From the NCBI RefSeq assembly GCF_005239225.2, contig NC_133284.1:4617770-4681769 (forward strand): DNA of 64,000 nt. Direction: 5' to 3'. The notes under the pieces are model-generated. The model saw nothing but the letters and a program-made list of their open reading frames with translations, searched no databases and was not told the DNA's origin. The translations under genes were made by a program, and so were the position numbers. Shown piece by piece: positions 34,945-47,806 of the stretch (position 1 is the first letter of the stretch; every line of letters starts with the position of its first letter). The DNA comes from Populus alba (lineage: Eukaryota; Streptophyta; Magnoliopsida; Malpighiales; Salicaceae).

Positions 34945-35350
34945 TCAGGTGGCTTTGGTTAAAGGAAATCGCCAGATGAGATTTCAGTTTGTTCGAGCTT
35001 CACATATTTTTTTGTTATAGTTGAATGAGGTCGCCAGATGGGATCTCAGGTGGCTTTGGTTAAAGGGAATCACCAGATGGGATTTCAGGTTGATCGAGCT
35101 ACACATATTTTTGTGTTATAGTTGAATGAGGTCGCAATGAGATCTCAAATGGCTTTGGTTAAAGGGAAATCGCTAGATGGATTTCATTTGATCGAGTTAC
35201 ACATATTTTTTTTTTCCAATTGAATGAAGTCGCCAGATGGATCTTAGGTGGCTTTGTTTGAAGGGAATTTGCCAGATGGGATTTCAAGTTGATCGAGCTA
35301 CACAAATTCTTTGGTTTGGTAAAGGAGGCTCGCCAGATGGATCTTAGGTT
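34945..35350 (+). repeat. ~100-bp tandem repeats upstream of the 3' LTR
   Basis: About four units with anchor 'ccagatgggatttcaggttg' at about 34972, 35073, 35173 and 35272. Each unit also carries a half-site 'cgccagatgg' followed by 'tcaggtggctttgg'. Such arrays between pol and the 3' LTR are known from Tat/Ogre elements. A (GA)n run follows at about 35373-35397. Confidence 0.85.
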
Positions 35351-35365
35351 AACAAGAAAAAAAAA

Positions 35366-35404
<39 letters not shown>

Positions 35405-35588
35405 GAAAGAAGAGAAAGTAAAGAGAAGGAAAAAACAAAGAAACATACATTTAAAAAAAAAGTAAGATCTTTAGATGAGTGGATCATTCAGCAAGTTAAG
35501 AAGACAAGAAGACAAGTTTTATTTACAAAGCTTACTATGCAAAACATTGAGGAGTTTTGCTTCATAAGCATTATAAAGAGGGGCATCT

Positions 35589-37382
35589 ATTGTAACCTAA
35601 TTTTTTACCCTTATTTGATAAATTTTCAGAAAAAATCCAAAAATAACAAAAAAACATTGAAAATCCAAAAAAAATACATTTTTTTAATATATTTGCATCA
35701 TTTTTAGAATTTTTAACATCATCTCAAAAGAATTTAAAATTTTCAAAGGTTTTTAGAACGTGTTCGACTTTTAACGCTTTATTTTTAAAATCACCAATTT
35801 TCCTCATTCGAGGCGATGTTGATAAGAAAAATCCAAAAAAATAAGAAAAAAAATCAAAATTTATATAAAAAAAAGAAGTTGAGGGACCAGGTTTGGAGAC
35901 CTAACAACATATTTGCCTATAAATAGGAGTTTCCAACACTTGCACAAGAAGGGGGGTAATTTTGCACAATTGAATGGAATCATAAAAAAACCCTAAACCA
36001 CAAAAAAAACCCCTAAAACCCACAACCCTTTCTTCTCTAACCTAAGTGGCCGTAAGCCCCCCTTTAGCTGTTCAGAAAAAAACCGCCGTCCCTGGGGTCC
36101 TTGGTTTGTTTTTAGAACAAAGCCAAGGATCCCCTGTCATTTCAGCTCTACATCTTCCCCCCTGTATAAGCAACAACAACCCACACCACCTCTCTATCTT
36201 CCCTGATCTCCTAACTTCACAACCCGAAAGAAACCCCCCTGTCAGCACTGAAGGCTTCCCCTCAGCGTCGTCTTCTTCTCCTTCGGTCTCCATCAACGCC
36301 GGCCTCCATCAAGCCACACAGCAACAACAGGAGTCCCGTTCATAGCCTCCTCCCACCGAAGAACCTAGCGGCGATTGACAACAGCTACACCCACAAACAT
36401 CACCCCCTTCCTCATCCATCAGCTCTCCTTTGCACAGACTGGCCTCCGATGCTCCTTCCACAGCCACCGCCAGAACTACCAAGAGGAGCGAAAATCATCA
36501 ACGCTTAGGCCACAGCGACGACACCCACAACTCCGCCACCACCTGAAACAGAGAAGAATGAGAAAGCAAAGGAAAAGAACCGATCTGTAAAGGGAAGCAA
36601 ATCCGAAACGGAGAAGAAGAGAAAGAGAAGCAGATCTGTAAAAGGAAAGAAAAAACTAAAAATCAACCACCATTTGTCGGTGGGTTTTCTTGGATTTGCA
36701 GGTGACAGGGATCCTCCCCACCAGCAGGGGAGGGAAGAGAAGAAGAAAGCAGACCAGACTTCCATGTTTCCCAGTTATCTAGCAGCGGCGGTGCGTGAGG
36801 TCCATGCACCGCCATTGTTCCAGCAGCACCAGAAAGTCGGCTTGACACTTTTCTGGGTTGTTTTGTAATTTTCAAATTATTTAATGTAATATTTGTTTAG
36901 TTTGAGTTTTTATAATTTGTATTTTGTAAATGTGGATGAAAAGAAAAGAAAAAGAAGAAAAGAAGAAAAAATATATAGTAAAAATGTATGTGTGTGTTTG
37001 AATTTATTTTATGGATGTTGTTTTTATTTATGATAAAATTGCAAACAATAAAGAAGAATTTAATATTTTGATTTGCTCACGATCAAGAATTATTAACTTA
37101 TACATAAGTTGTATTTCTAATATCTGATGAAAAGACAAAATTTTTAAAACTTCTTTAACACGTCAAAGCCACGAAGCAGCTTACCTCAGGTAGGGTGCGT
37201 TAGGGGTGCTAATACCTTCCCTAACCACAACCAGTCCCTTACTCGTGAATCTCTGACAAGACCAGTATACTCGGGTTTCTTAGTAGCCCTTAATTAAATA
37301 CTAGGTGGCGACTCCCAATGAATCAAGCAAACGAACGAAACAAAAAAATCACTAGCCAATGTCGCGCGGGTGACGTGCGACA
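35589..37382 (+). repeat. Gypsy 3' LTR, 1.79 kb
   Basis: It begins TATTGTAACC (TGTTGTAACC in the related element, so the first G is mutated) and ends GTGCGACA. A TATA box TATAAATA lies at 35918-35925, followed by an A- and C-rich leader. Near the end, 'actaggtggcgactccc' is the conserved LTR-end motif shared with the 46-kb element. Short open frames between 36046 and 36875 overlap on both strands and are not taken as genes. Confidence 0.7.
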
Positions 37383-38376
37383 ACTAGGATGACAGAGTAA
37401 AGGAGTTCTTTTATTAAAGTGACTCTTGAGATGCATCTTAGTAAACATTCTTAATAAAGTCTATCATAATACTTTTTGAAATATTCAAGTTTACAAATTC
37501 TCGCATTATTATCAATTGATTCTGCTTATATACTCATTTAACAAGTATTCTTAAACCTTTATTTTCCCACACACTTTAACATATAATTATGGGTTGCACA
37601 TTGGATTATTCCATTATTTATGTTCTTTTGTTAAAGGTAACAACTAAGGGAAAGGGAAAGTATATAATTTTCAAAATAAAAAATCTTGATGATAATAAAA
37701 ATGTAGATAAGTTTGGTTTTGTAGCCTCCCTAATCTAAGCAATTAAGTCCGAAGAAGTGTTTTAACACCTAATACCCTAAAGTCAACTGACTTGAAAGCT
37801 ATTGGCCCAGTGCTTATTACATGGGTTAAGGAGAAAAGCTTAGGAGAATCAAACATTGCATTATCTACGTATCAGTATCTACAACCCGAGTTACTAAGCT
37901 TGTAGGAGGGTCTCAACACCTAATGCCTAAGACCAACTAGTCTGAGAGTCATTAGTCGAAAGCTCGTTACATGGGTTAAAGATGCATTGTGTTTTAAGTT
38001 ATATATAGAGAGAGAGAGAGAAAAGAAAGAAAAAAGATAATAATCCCAACTCAAGGAAGTTAAAATTAGAACATAATATTGTTTTCTTCCAATAAAAGCC
38101 CTATCATCTATGTTTTCATACATTAAGCACATAAAAAGAAGGTTTATTAATATCTTATTTTAATAGTATGAAGCAGATATATAAATTTAATGAGAGTTTG
38201 TTTATTTGGATAGATTAATGAAAGTTAAATGATGAATGTCTTGCCTTGTGGAACTTGCAAATTATTTTTCTATTTTTACGCTTTATTACTAAGGACTAGT
38301 AATAAACTAGTTGAGTGGTGTGATTAGTACTTAAAATTAAGTGTATTTTTATAAAAAATTTATATCATCATTTTGC
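37383..38376. other. Non-coding, with a short tandem duplication
   Basis: No gene. Two related ~110-base units at about 37720-37830 and 37880-37990 share 'taatgcctaagaccaactag'-type text and 'gttacatgggttaa', probably retrotransposon-derived. AT-rich elsewhere. Confidence 0.5.
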
Positions 38377-38384
38377 ACTTGAAG

Positions 38385-40254
38385 CAAGGTTGTTAAAATC
38401 ATGATTTTAATATAGCACGGAAAGTGCAATACAAACTCAAATCGTAAAAACGGATCGTAAAATCATAAAATCGTAAGGATTTTTAAAATACATTAACAAA
38501 AATTCATGCTTCAAATAAAAATTTATGCATAGTTCAAGCACATGAAAATACATGGTTTAAATACATAGTTCAAGCATCTTAAAATACATGGTTCAAATAA
38601 AAATTCATACATAATTTAAATAAATTTTCATTAGCTAATAATTAATAAACTTAAAACAAACAATCTGCTGGTGTGTCATGTAAACTAAAACCAGCTTTAA
38701 CGCCTTCATTTTTCTCATTATTTCTCAGAGATTCATCAATATCATTAACATCAAGAGGATTATTAGTTTACATGACACAATCTGCAACATCCAACTCACT
38801 AACTGAAAAAAAGAAAAATTAGCACATAAAGCAATATCAAATTATCTTTTTAAGTAACATTAATTAAGAAAACAACAATCAAAGCATAATAAAGTCATGA
38901 ACTTTCTCTCCCTCTCTATTTCTTTTTCATGTTTTTTCTTTCTATAAATTCTCAGCAACCAATCAATGGCCAAATGAATAAATCCCAATACAAGTATATA
39001 CAACTTGACAAAAAAAAAACTACATTAAACCAATTAAAATTATAACTTTAAAAGGAAAATTTGTTTTTTCTTTATCAATCCTTTTCTAATCATTGAATTT
39101 CTCAGCAACAATCAATAATATCATCAAAAACCAAAGTCAATAAACTAGCCCAAATGAGTCAAAGCTTGCCACTCTCCGAGAAACCAAACCCAAAAAGAAA
39201 AGGAACCAGTAACAACCAATTAAAAAAGTTCATTTCTAATGCATAAAGTTCAAAACTTTCTTACCAGAAGTAGTATGTGAAATGGGGTGGTGATCATTTT
39301 GATCTTCTTTGACCAGGTAAGAAGAGGACTCCCTTGAGGAGCCTAAATTGAACCCCAGGAGTGAACTAACTCTTCTATACAGTCTTTGAGCTCTATTGGG
39401 CTGGGGAAGTTGGCTGCTCCTTTTTTGTGCTGACTTTACCTGTTTCAGTTTTCTCCGTGGTTAACAGGTGGTGCTTGCATTTCCAAGTTGCCTTTCACTC
39501 GATGGACGACAAATCGGTGATTATCCGAATGGATTATGTGTGGTTTTTAAGTTGGAGTGACAAGTCGTCCACGAGTAAAATGAAGGAATGAAATTCAATT
39601 ATTTATGGGATGGAAAAATGTTTATTTAATTGTGTAAGTCAATGATTTATGTTGCTTAAGTATATTTTAGGAGCTGGGTTATTATTTTTTAATTATTTGA
39701 TTGAAACAACACAATTTTATTTAAAAAAAAAATTATTTGATTTAACTTAATTGACTTTTGATCAAATTTTGATCGGGTTAAATAAATGGTTAAAAAATAT
39801 AGTCGAAGTAATCAAATTTATTAAAATTAGTTTTTTTATTTTGTATAAATTAAAATCTGACATGAGTTAAGCTTCTAATTATGAGTTTCGTGAATCAATC
39901 TATCATAATAAATATAATTTTAAAATTATCCCGTTACTATTTTTATATCTAATTTATATTTATAAAATCTCTTTTACTTGCTACCATACCATTAAACAAC
40001 ATAAGTAATTTAAGGTGAATGAATAGCCAAAATAACATAACAAAGAAAAGTAAAAGATATGGGGAAAAAATCTGAATTAAATTTAAGGTCAATGAATATC
40101 TTCAATGCATACTTTTGTTAAAATCATGAAATCAGCCTTGAAATCATGATTTTTCATGATTTCAACCCAATTTCACTTATTTTTATTTTTTCAAACGATT
40201 CAGCATGCAAAACATGTTTTGTTTACGAGTCAAAATGCAATTTTAACAACCTTG
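38385..40254. mobile_element. hAT-like non-autonomous DNA element, 1.87 kb
   Basis: The termini are CAAGGTTGTTAAAAT on the left and its inverse ATTTTAACAACCTTG on the right. The flanks ACTTGAAG (38377-38384) and ACTTAAAG (40255-40262) form an 8-bp duplication with one mismatch, the size expected of hAT elements. No transposase is encoded. The interior near 39250-39590 is less AT-rich and may be captured sequence, but I do not recognise it. Confidence 0.75.
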
Positions 40255-40262
40255 ACTTAAAG

Positions 40263-41737
40263 TATCAATAACTCCTTAACTAGAGTATGTTTTATAATAA
40301 TAAATCTGATAATATAAGATAGTTGTTTATAATAACTAGAGCATGTGTTACTACAAGTTTGTTTATTGTTTAATCCTCATATTAATCTCACATCTCAAAG
40401 ATCTCTTTAACTTTTTTGTTAAATTATATATATTATTTATAATTTATATAGTTGACCTCCCTATGGATCGACCCCGATCTTGTCGGGATATTTATTACTT
40501 TGACACTCCTGCACTCGGGATAAGACATCAACTCTTTGATCGTGTCAGAGCACTTTATATATGTTTAAATTTGGTAGGTTGATAAGTCCTTGAGTCAGGA
40601 ATCCAACAAAATTGAGTTTTTCATCAAATAGACTTCTCTAGCTCAAGTTATTCAAATGATCAAATGTCAAAACTAGCAAAATACGAGAATTGTCTTTGAA
40701 GGTTTGCGATCTCCATCCTCTTTTTTTTTTTTATGCCATATATGTATAGAAAGGTATTGATGTTACATTTCTAATGCCACTACAATCACTTCATTTCGAT
40801 CTCTACAACTCAAGTACTCCATAAAACATCAATCATATATCAAATCTGCCAATATTCAATACGAGTTGGAACATGGTCTGAATTTTATCTTCAATTTACT
40901 CCATTTCAAATCTTACATCTAAAAGTGCCTTCAAAATATAAAATATATTTATGCTTTTTTCTTATAAATTTGAACAAAACAAAAGGAGAATGTACTTTAC
41001 TTAAATATGCTTATTGATTATATTCGTTTTTTTTTTAGTGTTTGTGGGCTTGTGATGGTCTTCTAAGTTATTATTGTATTTAATTTCATTTATTTTCTTA
41101 ATTACTGTATTTTTTTTTATTCTAATCCGTATGTGTGCATGATATGATACCATTTGTATAGTTATCAAAGAGTTTAATTGAGCTAATCTATGGATCCACT
41201 ATATAACCTAAGTATATTTTTTAAAAAAAATTATTTTAGATAAATATTAAAAACCCCTTAAGATTCATGATATAACCATATTATTTGATAGTTTTATCAA
41301 TATTTATTTAGTATTTTATTCATGTTTTATATATAAAATGCATTGATAATCAGATATCAAAGTGGAAACAAGGCAGAATGACAACATCTACCTCATTTGG
41401 ATTTGTTTCTTTTTTTTTTTTTATCTAGAGATTATTGATAAGTCGAGGGTGTGGGGCAATGCCCTAGGGGTATGATAAATGGATATTATTAAAAAATACT
41501 TTATTTTCCCTTAAGCAGTTTAGGGTTTATTATAAATATATGTTATATAATTTTATTTGATATATAGTGAAGATAAAAACTCCTTCCCGTGGATATAGAC
41601 ACAATATCGAACCACATCGAATTTTATGTTATTTCTAGTTTTTGTCATATTACAATATTGATCGATAACTATTGTAGATATTTCAATACATAATATGGAA
41701 GTATTAACACCTCTTATATGAATCCGTCATATTATCT
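40263..41737. other. Retrotransposon-derived non-coding DNA
   Basis: No gene. 'ccctatggatcgaccccgat' near 40460 and 'cccgtggatatagacac' near 41586 are phrases I associate with LTR elements. Both stretches are degenerate and their boundaries cannot be set. Confidence 0.45.
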
Positions 41738-41822
41738 TATTTTATAAATTAGAAAATTCTTCGGAATCAAAATGAATTCCCTTGCATCTTCAGACTTTGG
41801 TCTTATATAAAACAAATATAAA
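41738..41822 (+). repeat. Copy of the window's first 95 bases
   Basis: Matches 1-95. It joins the CCR leader at about 41822 with a short shared 'aaat', replacing the CCR promoter that should be here. Confidence 0.75.
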
Positions 41823-42241
41823 TCAAGAGAAAAGGAAAACACCTCCCTCTCTCTGTCTCTCTTCCTTCGTTCTACCACCAAACACGTACACATAATAATA
41901 CATATATCAAGACAACATGCCTGTCGATACTTCATCACTTCCATGCCAAGGCCAAACTGTCTGTATCACCGGGGCTGGTGGCTTCATTGCTTCATGGATC
42001 GCTAAACTTCTTCTAGAGAAAGGTTACTCTGTTAAACTGTGAGGAACCCAGGTTAGTTTATAATAATTAAGCACTTGGTTTCTTTCCCTTTTCTGTTCTT
42101 AAGATTGTGTTAATTTAATGCTTTGTATTTGTGTTGTTATACACAGCTGATCCCAAGAATTCCCATTTATGCAAGGCTGATCCCAAGAAAGATTAACTTT
42201 ATGCAAGGCTGATCTCCTTGATTATGAGTCTCTTAAAGAGG
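41823..42241 (+). pseudogene. CCR copy 3, truncated (5' part only)
   Basis: This copy retains the CCR leader, exon 1 (ATG 41917-41919), intron 1 and part of exon 2. A 4-base loss in exon 1 turns 'gttaaaggaactgtgagg' into 'gttaaactgtgagg', shifting the frame and giving an immediate TGA. Exon 2 is rearranged: the phrase 'atgcaaggctgatc' is partly duplicated and the segment coding RELEGAQ is replaced. Similarity stops after 'tctcttaaagag', where R-repeat sequence begins. Intron 1 resembles that of copy 2 more than copy 1. No TATA box precedes it, so it should be silent. Confidence 0.9.
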
Positions 42242-42434
42242 GAAGTATTTTTTTAATTTTATCCTTGGATGAATTACAATTGAATCCCTAGATTTCGGTG
42301 CCTTTTACAAACAGTTCTTGGTTCCTAATTTCATCAATTCAGTCCTTAATTGGCTTTTTCAACTTAAAATTATTTCAAAATTACCCCTAAAAAAATCAAT
42401 TAATCCACTTATAGTATCACCGCCTATTTATTTT
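42242..42434 (-). repeat. R repeat, copy 3, first piece
   Basis: Matches about 11170-11385 and is interrupted at 42434 by a solo LTR. The R copy resumes at 45606. Confidence 0.8.
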
Positions 42435-43384
42435 TGTAACAATCTCAAAAAAATTCAATCAATATATATTTATTTAACTCCTACATAAGGGGTAAATGGA
42501 GCAATTTTTTTTTTTTAATTCACCGAAAATTTCGTTAGTCTCCCCTATACCGGGAGATCCGAAGTTATCGACAATTTATCCTGCACACAATTATAATCAC
42601 ATCCCACCCATAATCACATCCATGATTGGTACATTCAATCATTTTATTCATTTGAGAATATGTTTAGGACAGTTCTTGATTCTCAATCTCCATCTCATAT
42701 CACATGCATAAATTAGTAATTAAGAGGACCATCCAAGCACTAAAATTTAATATATAATCACAACACAGTTTAGCGTTCTGAATATAAGCTATTACACTAT
42801 AATTTTTTTTTTCTCCAAGTATAGATTAATACATTAATATTCCAAAAACAAAATAATATAAGGAGCTGCTATTCTATTCAGGTTATATGTTTGCTGCATA
42901 ACAAAATTACATGAAAGATCCTTAAGTTCCTAACTTGTACAAAAGGGATAAGTAACCTAAATTCTACTCCTGACGTGAATGGGAGGTACCTGCAAAACAC
43001 AAATTTTCCATAAAATTAAAAATAACTAAAATACAAACAATTCACGGAAGAAAATTTATATAGCACATCTATCTACTTAAGTCATATGCAATTTCAATAC
43101 ACCACCACCATCCCTTTTGAGGATTATCCAGTTTATTTCCTTTAACTACTTTTCCCCACCTTAGGAAGACTATACCGACACTAACGACTTCCATTAGTGT
43201 CTTTAGTTGTCCATCCTGGGGTCAACTAATCAGATTCATGAAAATGCCGACACTAACATGATTGTTGGTGTCATTAAATATTTTTGGACCGAAATAATTA
43301 ATCATTGTTCTTTGCTATCTAAGGAGGTCCTCGGGTATGCTGATGTCAAGGATTTTTGACATCATTAGCTTTCACCTCGGAAAG

Positions 43385-43615
43385 TTAATCAAGTCTATAA
43401 GTTTTGCCGATATCGACGACACCCGCCGATATCATTAACTATTCTGAACCCGAATAGTTAATCAAGTCTATAAATTTTGCCGATATCAACATCACCCGCC
43501 GATATCATTAACTATTCTAGACCCCAATAGTTAATCAAGTCTATAAATTTTGCTGATATCGACGTCACCCGCTGATATCATTAACTATTCTGAACCCGAA
43601 TAGTTAATCAAGTTT
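43385..43615. repeat. Tandem repeats inside the solo LTR
   Basis: Three units of about 80 bases, each with 'ttgccgatatc', 'cacccgccgatatc' and 'attaactattctgaaccc'. They contain the inverted pair 'aatagttaat'/'attaactatt'. Confidence 0.8.
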
Positions 43616-43846
43616 CATATTTCTCCCCCACGTACCGGTAATGCCGATGTTAACCAGCTTGGTCATTAGCCTCCCATATCAGGGACAGGCTAATCAATTT
43701 CAAGAAACAATCATTATCGAAATTCGTTGTCACAGTTCATTTCCTCCAAAAGGAACCATAATTTAAATTTAGTCCTCCATTTCTATTTTCCCGTCATTTA
43801 ACCTTTCCTTTCCCCCTTTTTCTTTTCCTCATCAATATGCACCAAG

Positions 43847-43847
43847 T

Positions 43848-43914
<67 letters not shown>

Positions 43915-43925
43915 TGAGAGAGAGA
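43847..43925. repeat. (TA)n-(GA)n compound microsatellite
   Basis: About 20 TA units followed by about 15 GA units. A second (TA)n run occurs at 45503-45541. Confidence 0.9.
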
Positions 43926-45498
43926 GTTCAATAATTAGCTACAACAATTATTAACAAGAGGAGATATAGGTATCGAGTACCTACCTGCTGTAGACGCTCG
44001 ACTTGTGTTCCCCTGTTATTGTTGTACTCCTCCCGCGATTCCTCCTGAAACCACAAACACCCATCATTATTCCATATTAGTCCACATATCACAACACAAC
44101 ATCAAAAAATGGCAATAATATTCATTTCTCTTTTATCAATCTTTTTCTTTCTCACTTTCATTCCTCATTATTATCCTTTTACATTTTCGACCCATTTATG
44201 TGGACATCATAAAATTCAATTTTGATCACAGTTTTATTCTTCTTCTTCTTCTTCTCTTTTTTTTTTTTTTTTTTTGCAGATCAAGACATACTTTATGAAG
44301 GGCGAGAAAACAAATTCTACCCTTAATACGGCTAAATTTCGTTGTTTTATCGACTTGGCCGAAACTGCCAACTGGGGTGCAGCTTGTCCTCTCCTCAGAT
44401 TTTCATTTGTATCCGGAGTTCTAGGACTCCAAATTAGGCGGGGTCAGACTCGTTGGAAAGCTAACACTCCCAGCTACAACTTCTATGATGGACCCTCCCT
44501 AAATTCTATCATCTTCAGGTCCAGATTCCCTCAAGAACCAGGGAAATGAACCTGCCCTGTTCTGTCAATAGAGAAGGTGCCTACAATTTTTATCTCCAAT
44601 CCTACTTTCCATCAATTTCAGCCATGTTTTCCTTACCTGGAACGTAGGTTCCTCTCCCTTATAAGTTACAATTTTAACTACACTACATCAGCACACTTAA
44701 TTAATTAACAGGGGAGTCATACGTTCTTCTCCCCTGTTTTGTTTTTCCTTCCCCTCCAATGACCGGTCCTTAAATCAATTCCTTCTCTCTTTTTTTTTTT
44801 TACACACACACACTCAATCATGACATTTCCTTATTATTCACCTCCTGAAACCTGTTTTAATTTTTGCAATAGGGAAAACAACGCAAATATTCAAAATTTC
44901 CTTTCTTTCCTTACAATCCCATGGTTGGCCACTATTTCCCCCATAATCTTTGATTTTGTTGAAATCTTCTTTGCATAATTCCATCCTTTTTAGGCAACCT
45001 ATGCTGCTCAACTCATTTAATTCCAATCCATTCCACATTTCCCCAAATTTTACTCAAGGACCCTAATCTTTCAAACTTCAAATTAATGCACAATTCTTGC
45101 ATGAATTTAATTTATATTTCCCAATTGGTTTAGAACTTCATACCTGGAGGAAAATTTAGGTTTGATTTCTGATTTAAATTAAAGTTTCATAACCCCTTTC
45201 TTCTCTACAAGCAGTCGGCCTCCCACCCCCTCTTCTCTTAGAAATTATGTCACTTTTCTTCTTGCAAATCTCCTGCCCAAGTTTGTCTTCCCACGTAGAA
45301 ATTCTAAGGTTTGTGTTGGTATAGAAATTTAGGTGTCTTCTCCTAGGTTTGGTGAAGGAAAATCTGAAAAATTTCCCTCCCCTTTTCTTTTTGTTACCTC
45401 CCCGGTTATGAATGAGAGAAGAGATGGGTATTTATAGTCCCATCTCTTCTTAATTCATTTTGGTCCCATCTTTCTCCCTTTTTTCTTATTTTAGCCCC

Positions 45499-45542
<44 letters not shown>

Positions 45543-45605
45543 CAACACTTTTAAATTATTATAAACTCTTCCCTTTTTTTGTATACTTTATTCTCAGGCT
45601 TCACA

Positions 45606-46084
45606 ATTTTGGTCCTTGAATTTTTAATTTCTTGCAATTTGGACCCGAATCAGCTCTAAACTTTGGTATTTTTTCAATTAAATCCCTTATTTCATTAATT
45701 AAATTAATTGCAAGTTCAATTTAGTCCCCAGATTTATGATTTCTTTTAATTTCTACCAAAATTGACTTCTAAATATTTAATTCCATCCCTATTCCAATTT
45801 ATATTATCTTGACCCAAATTTCAATTTATTCTTCATTTATTTCATTTTTTCTATCATTTTTTTATTTTTATATAAATATAAAATAAATAAAGTAAAATTA
45901 AATAAAGTAAAAGAATAAAAAATTGGTTATTACAACTTTAAATCCGTGTTGTATCTTTAGTCTTGGGTAAAACGAGGTATAATTATATTTTAAATTTATC
46001 CAAAATTTCAGCCCGATTTTTTTTTATGTACCTGGGATCTTCTCCTACCAACTTTTGCCACATCGTCAGTCCTTTTACTGTTAT
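45606..46084 (-). repeat. R repeat, copy 3, second piece
   Basis: Matches about 11386-11850 and is cut at 46084 by the LTR element inserted with the duplication GTTAT. Paralogy continues at 54241. Confidence 0.8.
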
Positions 46085-47806
46085 TGTCGCACGTGTGCGG
46101 CGGCGCGGCGATCGTCCACCCTCAAAGAAAAAAATGGAAAATATTTATTCCTGGCAAATAGGGAGAGACAAGGAAATTCTTGTCTCTACATGTGAAAATA
46201 TGGACTGGGAGTCGCCACCTAGTATTCTGGTTACTAGGAACCTTAACTGGTCTTTAGAGATCGGGTACGGAGACTGGTTGCGTAAAGGGAAGGTATTAGC
46301 ACCCCAACTACGCCCTACCTAAGGTAGGCTGCATTGTTTTGTCTAATAAAATCTAAGTCATGTTGTGGTTTCCTATTGTCCAAAATATGCATTACATGTA
46401 ATGTCATACCCCGGGTTCTATTGTCCAAACAAAAAAAGAATTAAATATCTGGAATACGCATTACGTGTAATGTCATACCCCAGGTTTTATTGTCCAAAAA
46501 AAAGAATTAAATATCCGGAATATGCATTACGTGTAAAGTCATACCCCGGATACTAAGAGCCAAACAAAATAAAATTTTTGTTGTTTTTGAAATATTGGCC
46601 AATATTCTCTTGACTTTAATAAACTGGTTATTAAAGCCAAAATGCATGCTAAAACATTTTTTTGTGTATGAAAAAAAATACAATATGAATTTTTAGCTTT
46701 GAAACACTTGGCCGTATGCACAAAAAACATTTTTTTCCTTTTTTTCTCAATTTTTTTTGTATTTTTGGAAGTTTTTTTTGATGAAAACCGGGTATTTTAA
46801 TATCAGATTTTTGTATTTTTAACAACATAAAATACCACCCAATATTAATCAAAACGACATAAAAACTACGCGGAAAAATTATAAAATGCTGAAACAAAAT
46901 ATTTTTGATTTTTTTTCTTTGAAATGGGCCGGGTCAGGCCCAAATACATGGGCTGGGCCGAACCTGGCCCAAATGCATGGGCTGGTCACTGTGCACATAG
47001 TAACCGGGGGTACTGTACACACAGTGACCAAAGAATTAATTAGCAAATACACAGTAATGTGAATTAATTAGCCAGTTACTGTGCATAGCACAGTAACTAG
47101 CTAATTAATTCTGCAGAACGTAAACGTTCTGCATGAACTGAAGCAAAAAAAAACGACGGGAAAGGTAGGACGTTACCTGGAGCTGTGTTGATGCTGGCAG
47201 CAGCTGATGCAGCAGGGGTGGCGGCGGCGGCGCTGGCGGTTCGCGGTGGCCGGCGGTTTTCCTTCTCTCTCTCTCCTCTGTTTTTTCCTGTTTTCTTCTC
47301 TGCTTCTTCCCTTCTTCTTCTCTGCCTTCTCTCCTCTCCTCTCACTCTCTTCTCCCTTCTGTTACCTCTTCGGTTCCCTCTCTCTCCGTCCTCCTTCCTC
47401 TTCTCTTTTTCTTCTCTCGGGTCTCCTCTCCTCTATTTATAGAGCCCGTGAGCATGTTTTTTTCATTGTGGAGCCAAGGAACGGGTCATGCGGCGGCTGG
47501 TCGGGCGCGGCTGTCCAGGCGTGCCTACCTCAGTTTCGGGCGGTGCGGTAGGTGGTCGGCCAATGTCTTCGGTCGGTGGGCTAGAGGGACCGACGGTCGG
47601 TGGGCTTGAGGGACCGGGCGTCATTAAATATGCATTCTTTTTCCTTCTTTGCTGCTGTGTGTTCGGCGGGGAAGAAAGGGGAACAGTGCCGTTCAAAACG
47701 GCACTGTTTTGAGCTTTCTTTTTTTTTTTTTTTCCTTTTTTTTAAAAATTTCTTTTTTTTTTGTATTTATTATTTTTTTATGGGGACCAAAAAATGGGTT
47801 ACAACA
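46085..47806 (-). repeat. 3' LTR of the LARD element (1722 bp)
   Basis: On the element's strand it starts TGTTGTAACCC and ends GCACACGTGCGACA. A TATA box lies at 47434-47441 (minus), followed by a purine-rich leader. Compared with the other LTR I noticed roughly two substitutions and several one-base indels, mostly in homopolymers. Confidence 0.93.

Larger units (their letters stand above)
34945..37382 (+). mobile_element. Truncated Ty3/gypsy element, Tat/Ogre type, 3' end
   Basis: From left to right: a ~100-bp tandem array (34945-35350), a short internal end, a polypurine tract AAAGAGGGG (35575-35583), and a 3' LTR (35589-37382). The layout and polypurine tract match those of the complete element at 46-54 kb, read on its own strand. 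The protein-coding part and 5' LTR are missing, so no target duplication can be expected. Confidence 0.7.
42435..45605 (-). mobile_element. Solo LTR, 3.17 kb, minus orientation
   Basis: Bounded by TG and CA (TGTAACAATCTC on the left, GGCTTCACA on the right) with a 5-bp duplication ATTTT at 42430-42434 and 45606-45610. The R copy at 11.38 kb shows the uninterrupted target. A TATA box TATAAATA reads on the minus strand at 45429-45436, so the LTR points left. Length and phrases such as 'gtctcccctataccgggaga' suggest a Tekay/Del-like gypsy LTR; that lineage call is tentative. Short open frames inside, such as 44274-44549, have no recognised product. Confidence 0.85.

Noticed and set aside
36046..36875. 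Several 60-100-codon open frames on both strands
   Set aside because: They lie in the transcribed leader part of a gypsy LTR, overlap each other on opposite strands and have no domain.
41917..42241. Third functional CCR gene
   Set aside because: It has a 4-base deletion with immediate stop, a rearranged exon 2, no exons 3-5 and no promoter.
44274..44549. A 91-codon open frame
   Set aside because: It lies inside the solo LTR, opposite to the LTR's orientation, with no recognisable domain.
47097..47551. Ala/Arg-rich and Ser/Leu/Phe-rich frames, repeated at 53533-54044
   Set aside because: These are the CT-rich leader of the LARD LTR read in several frames; they are present twice only because the LTR is.
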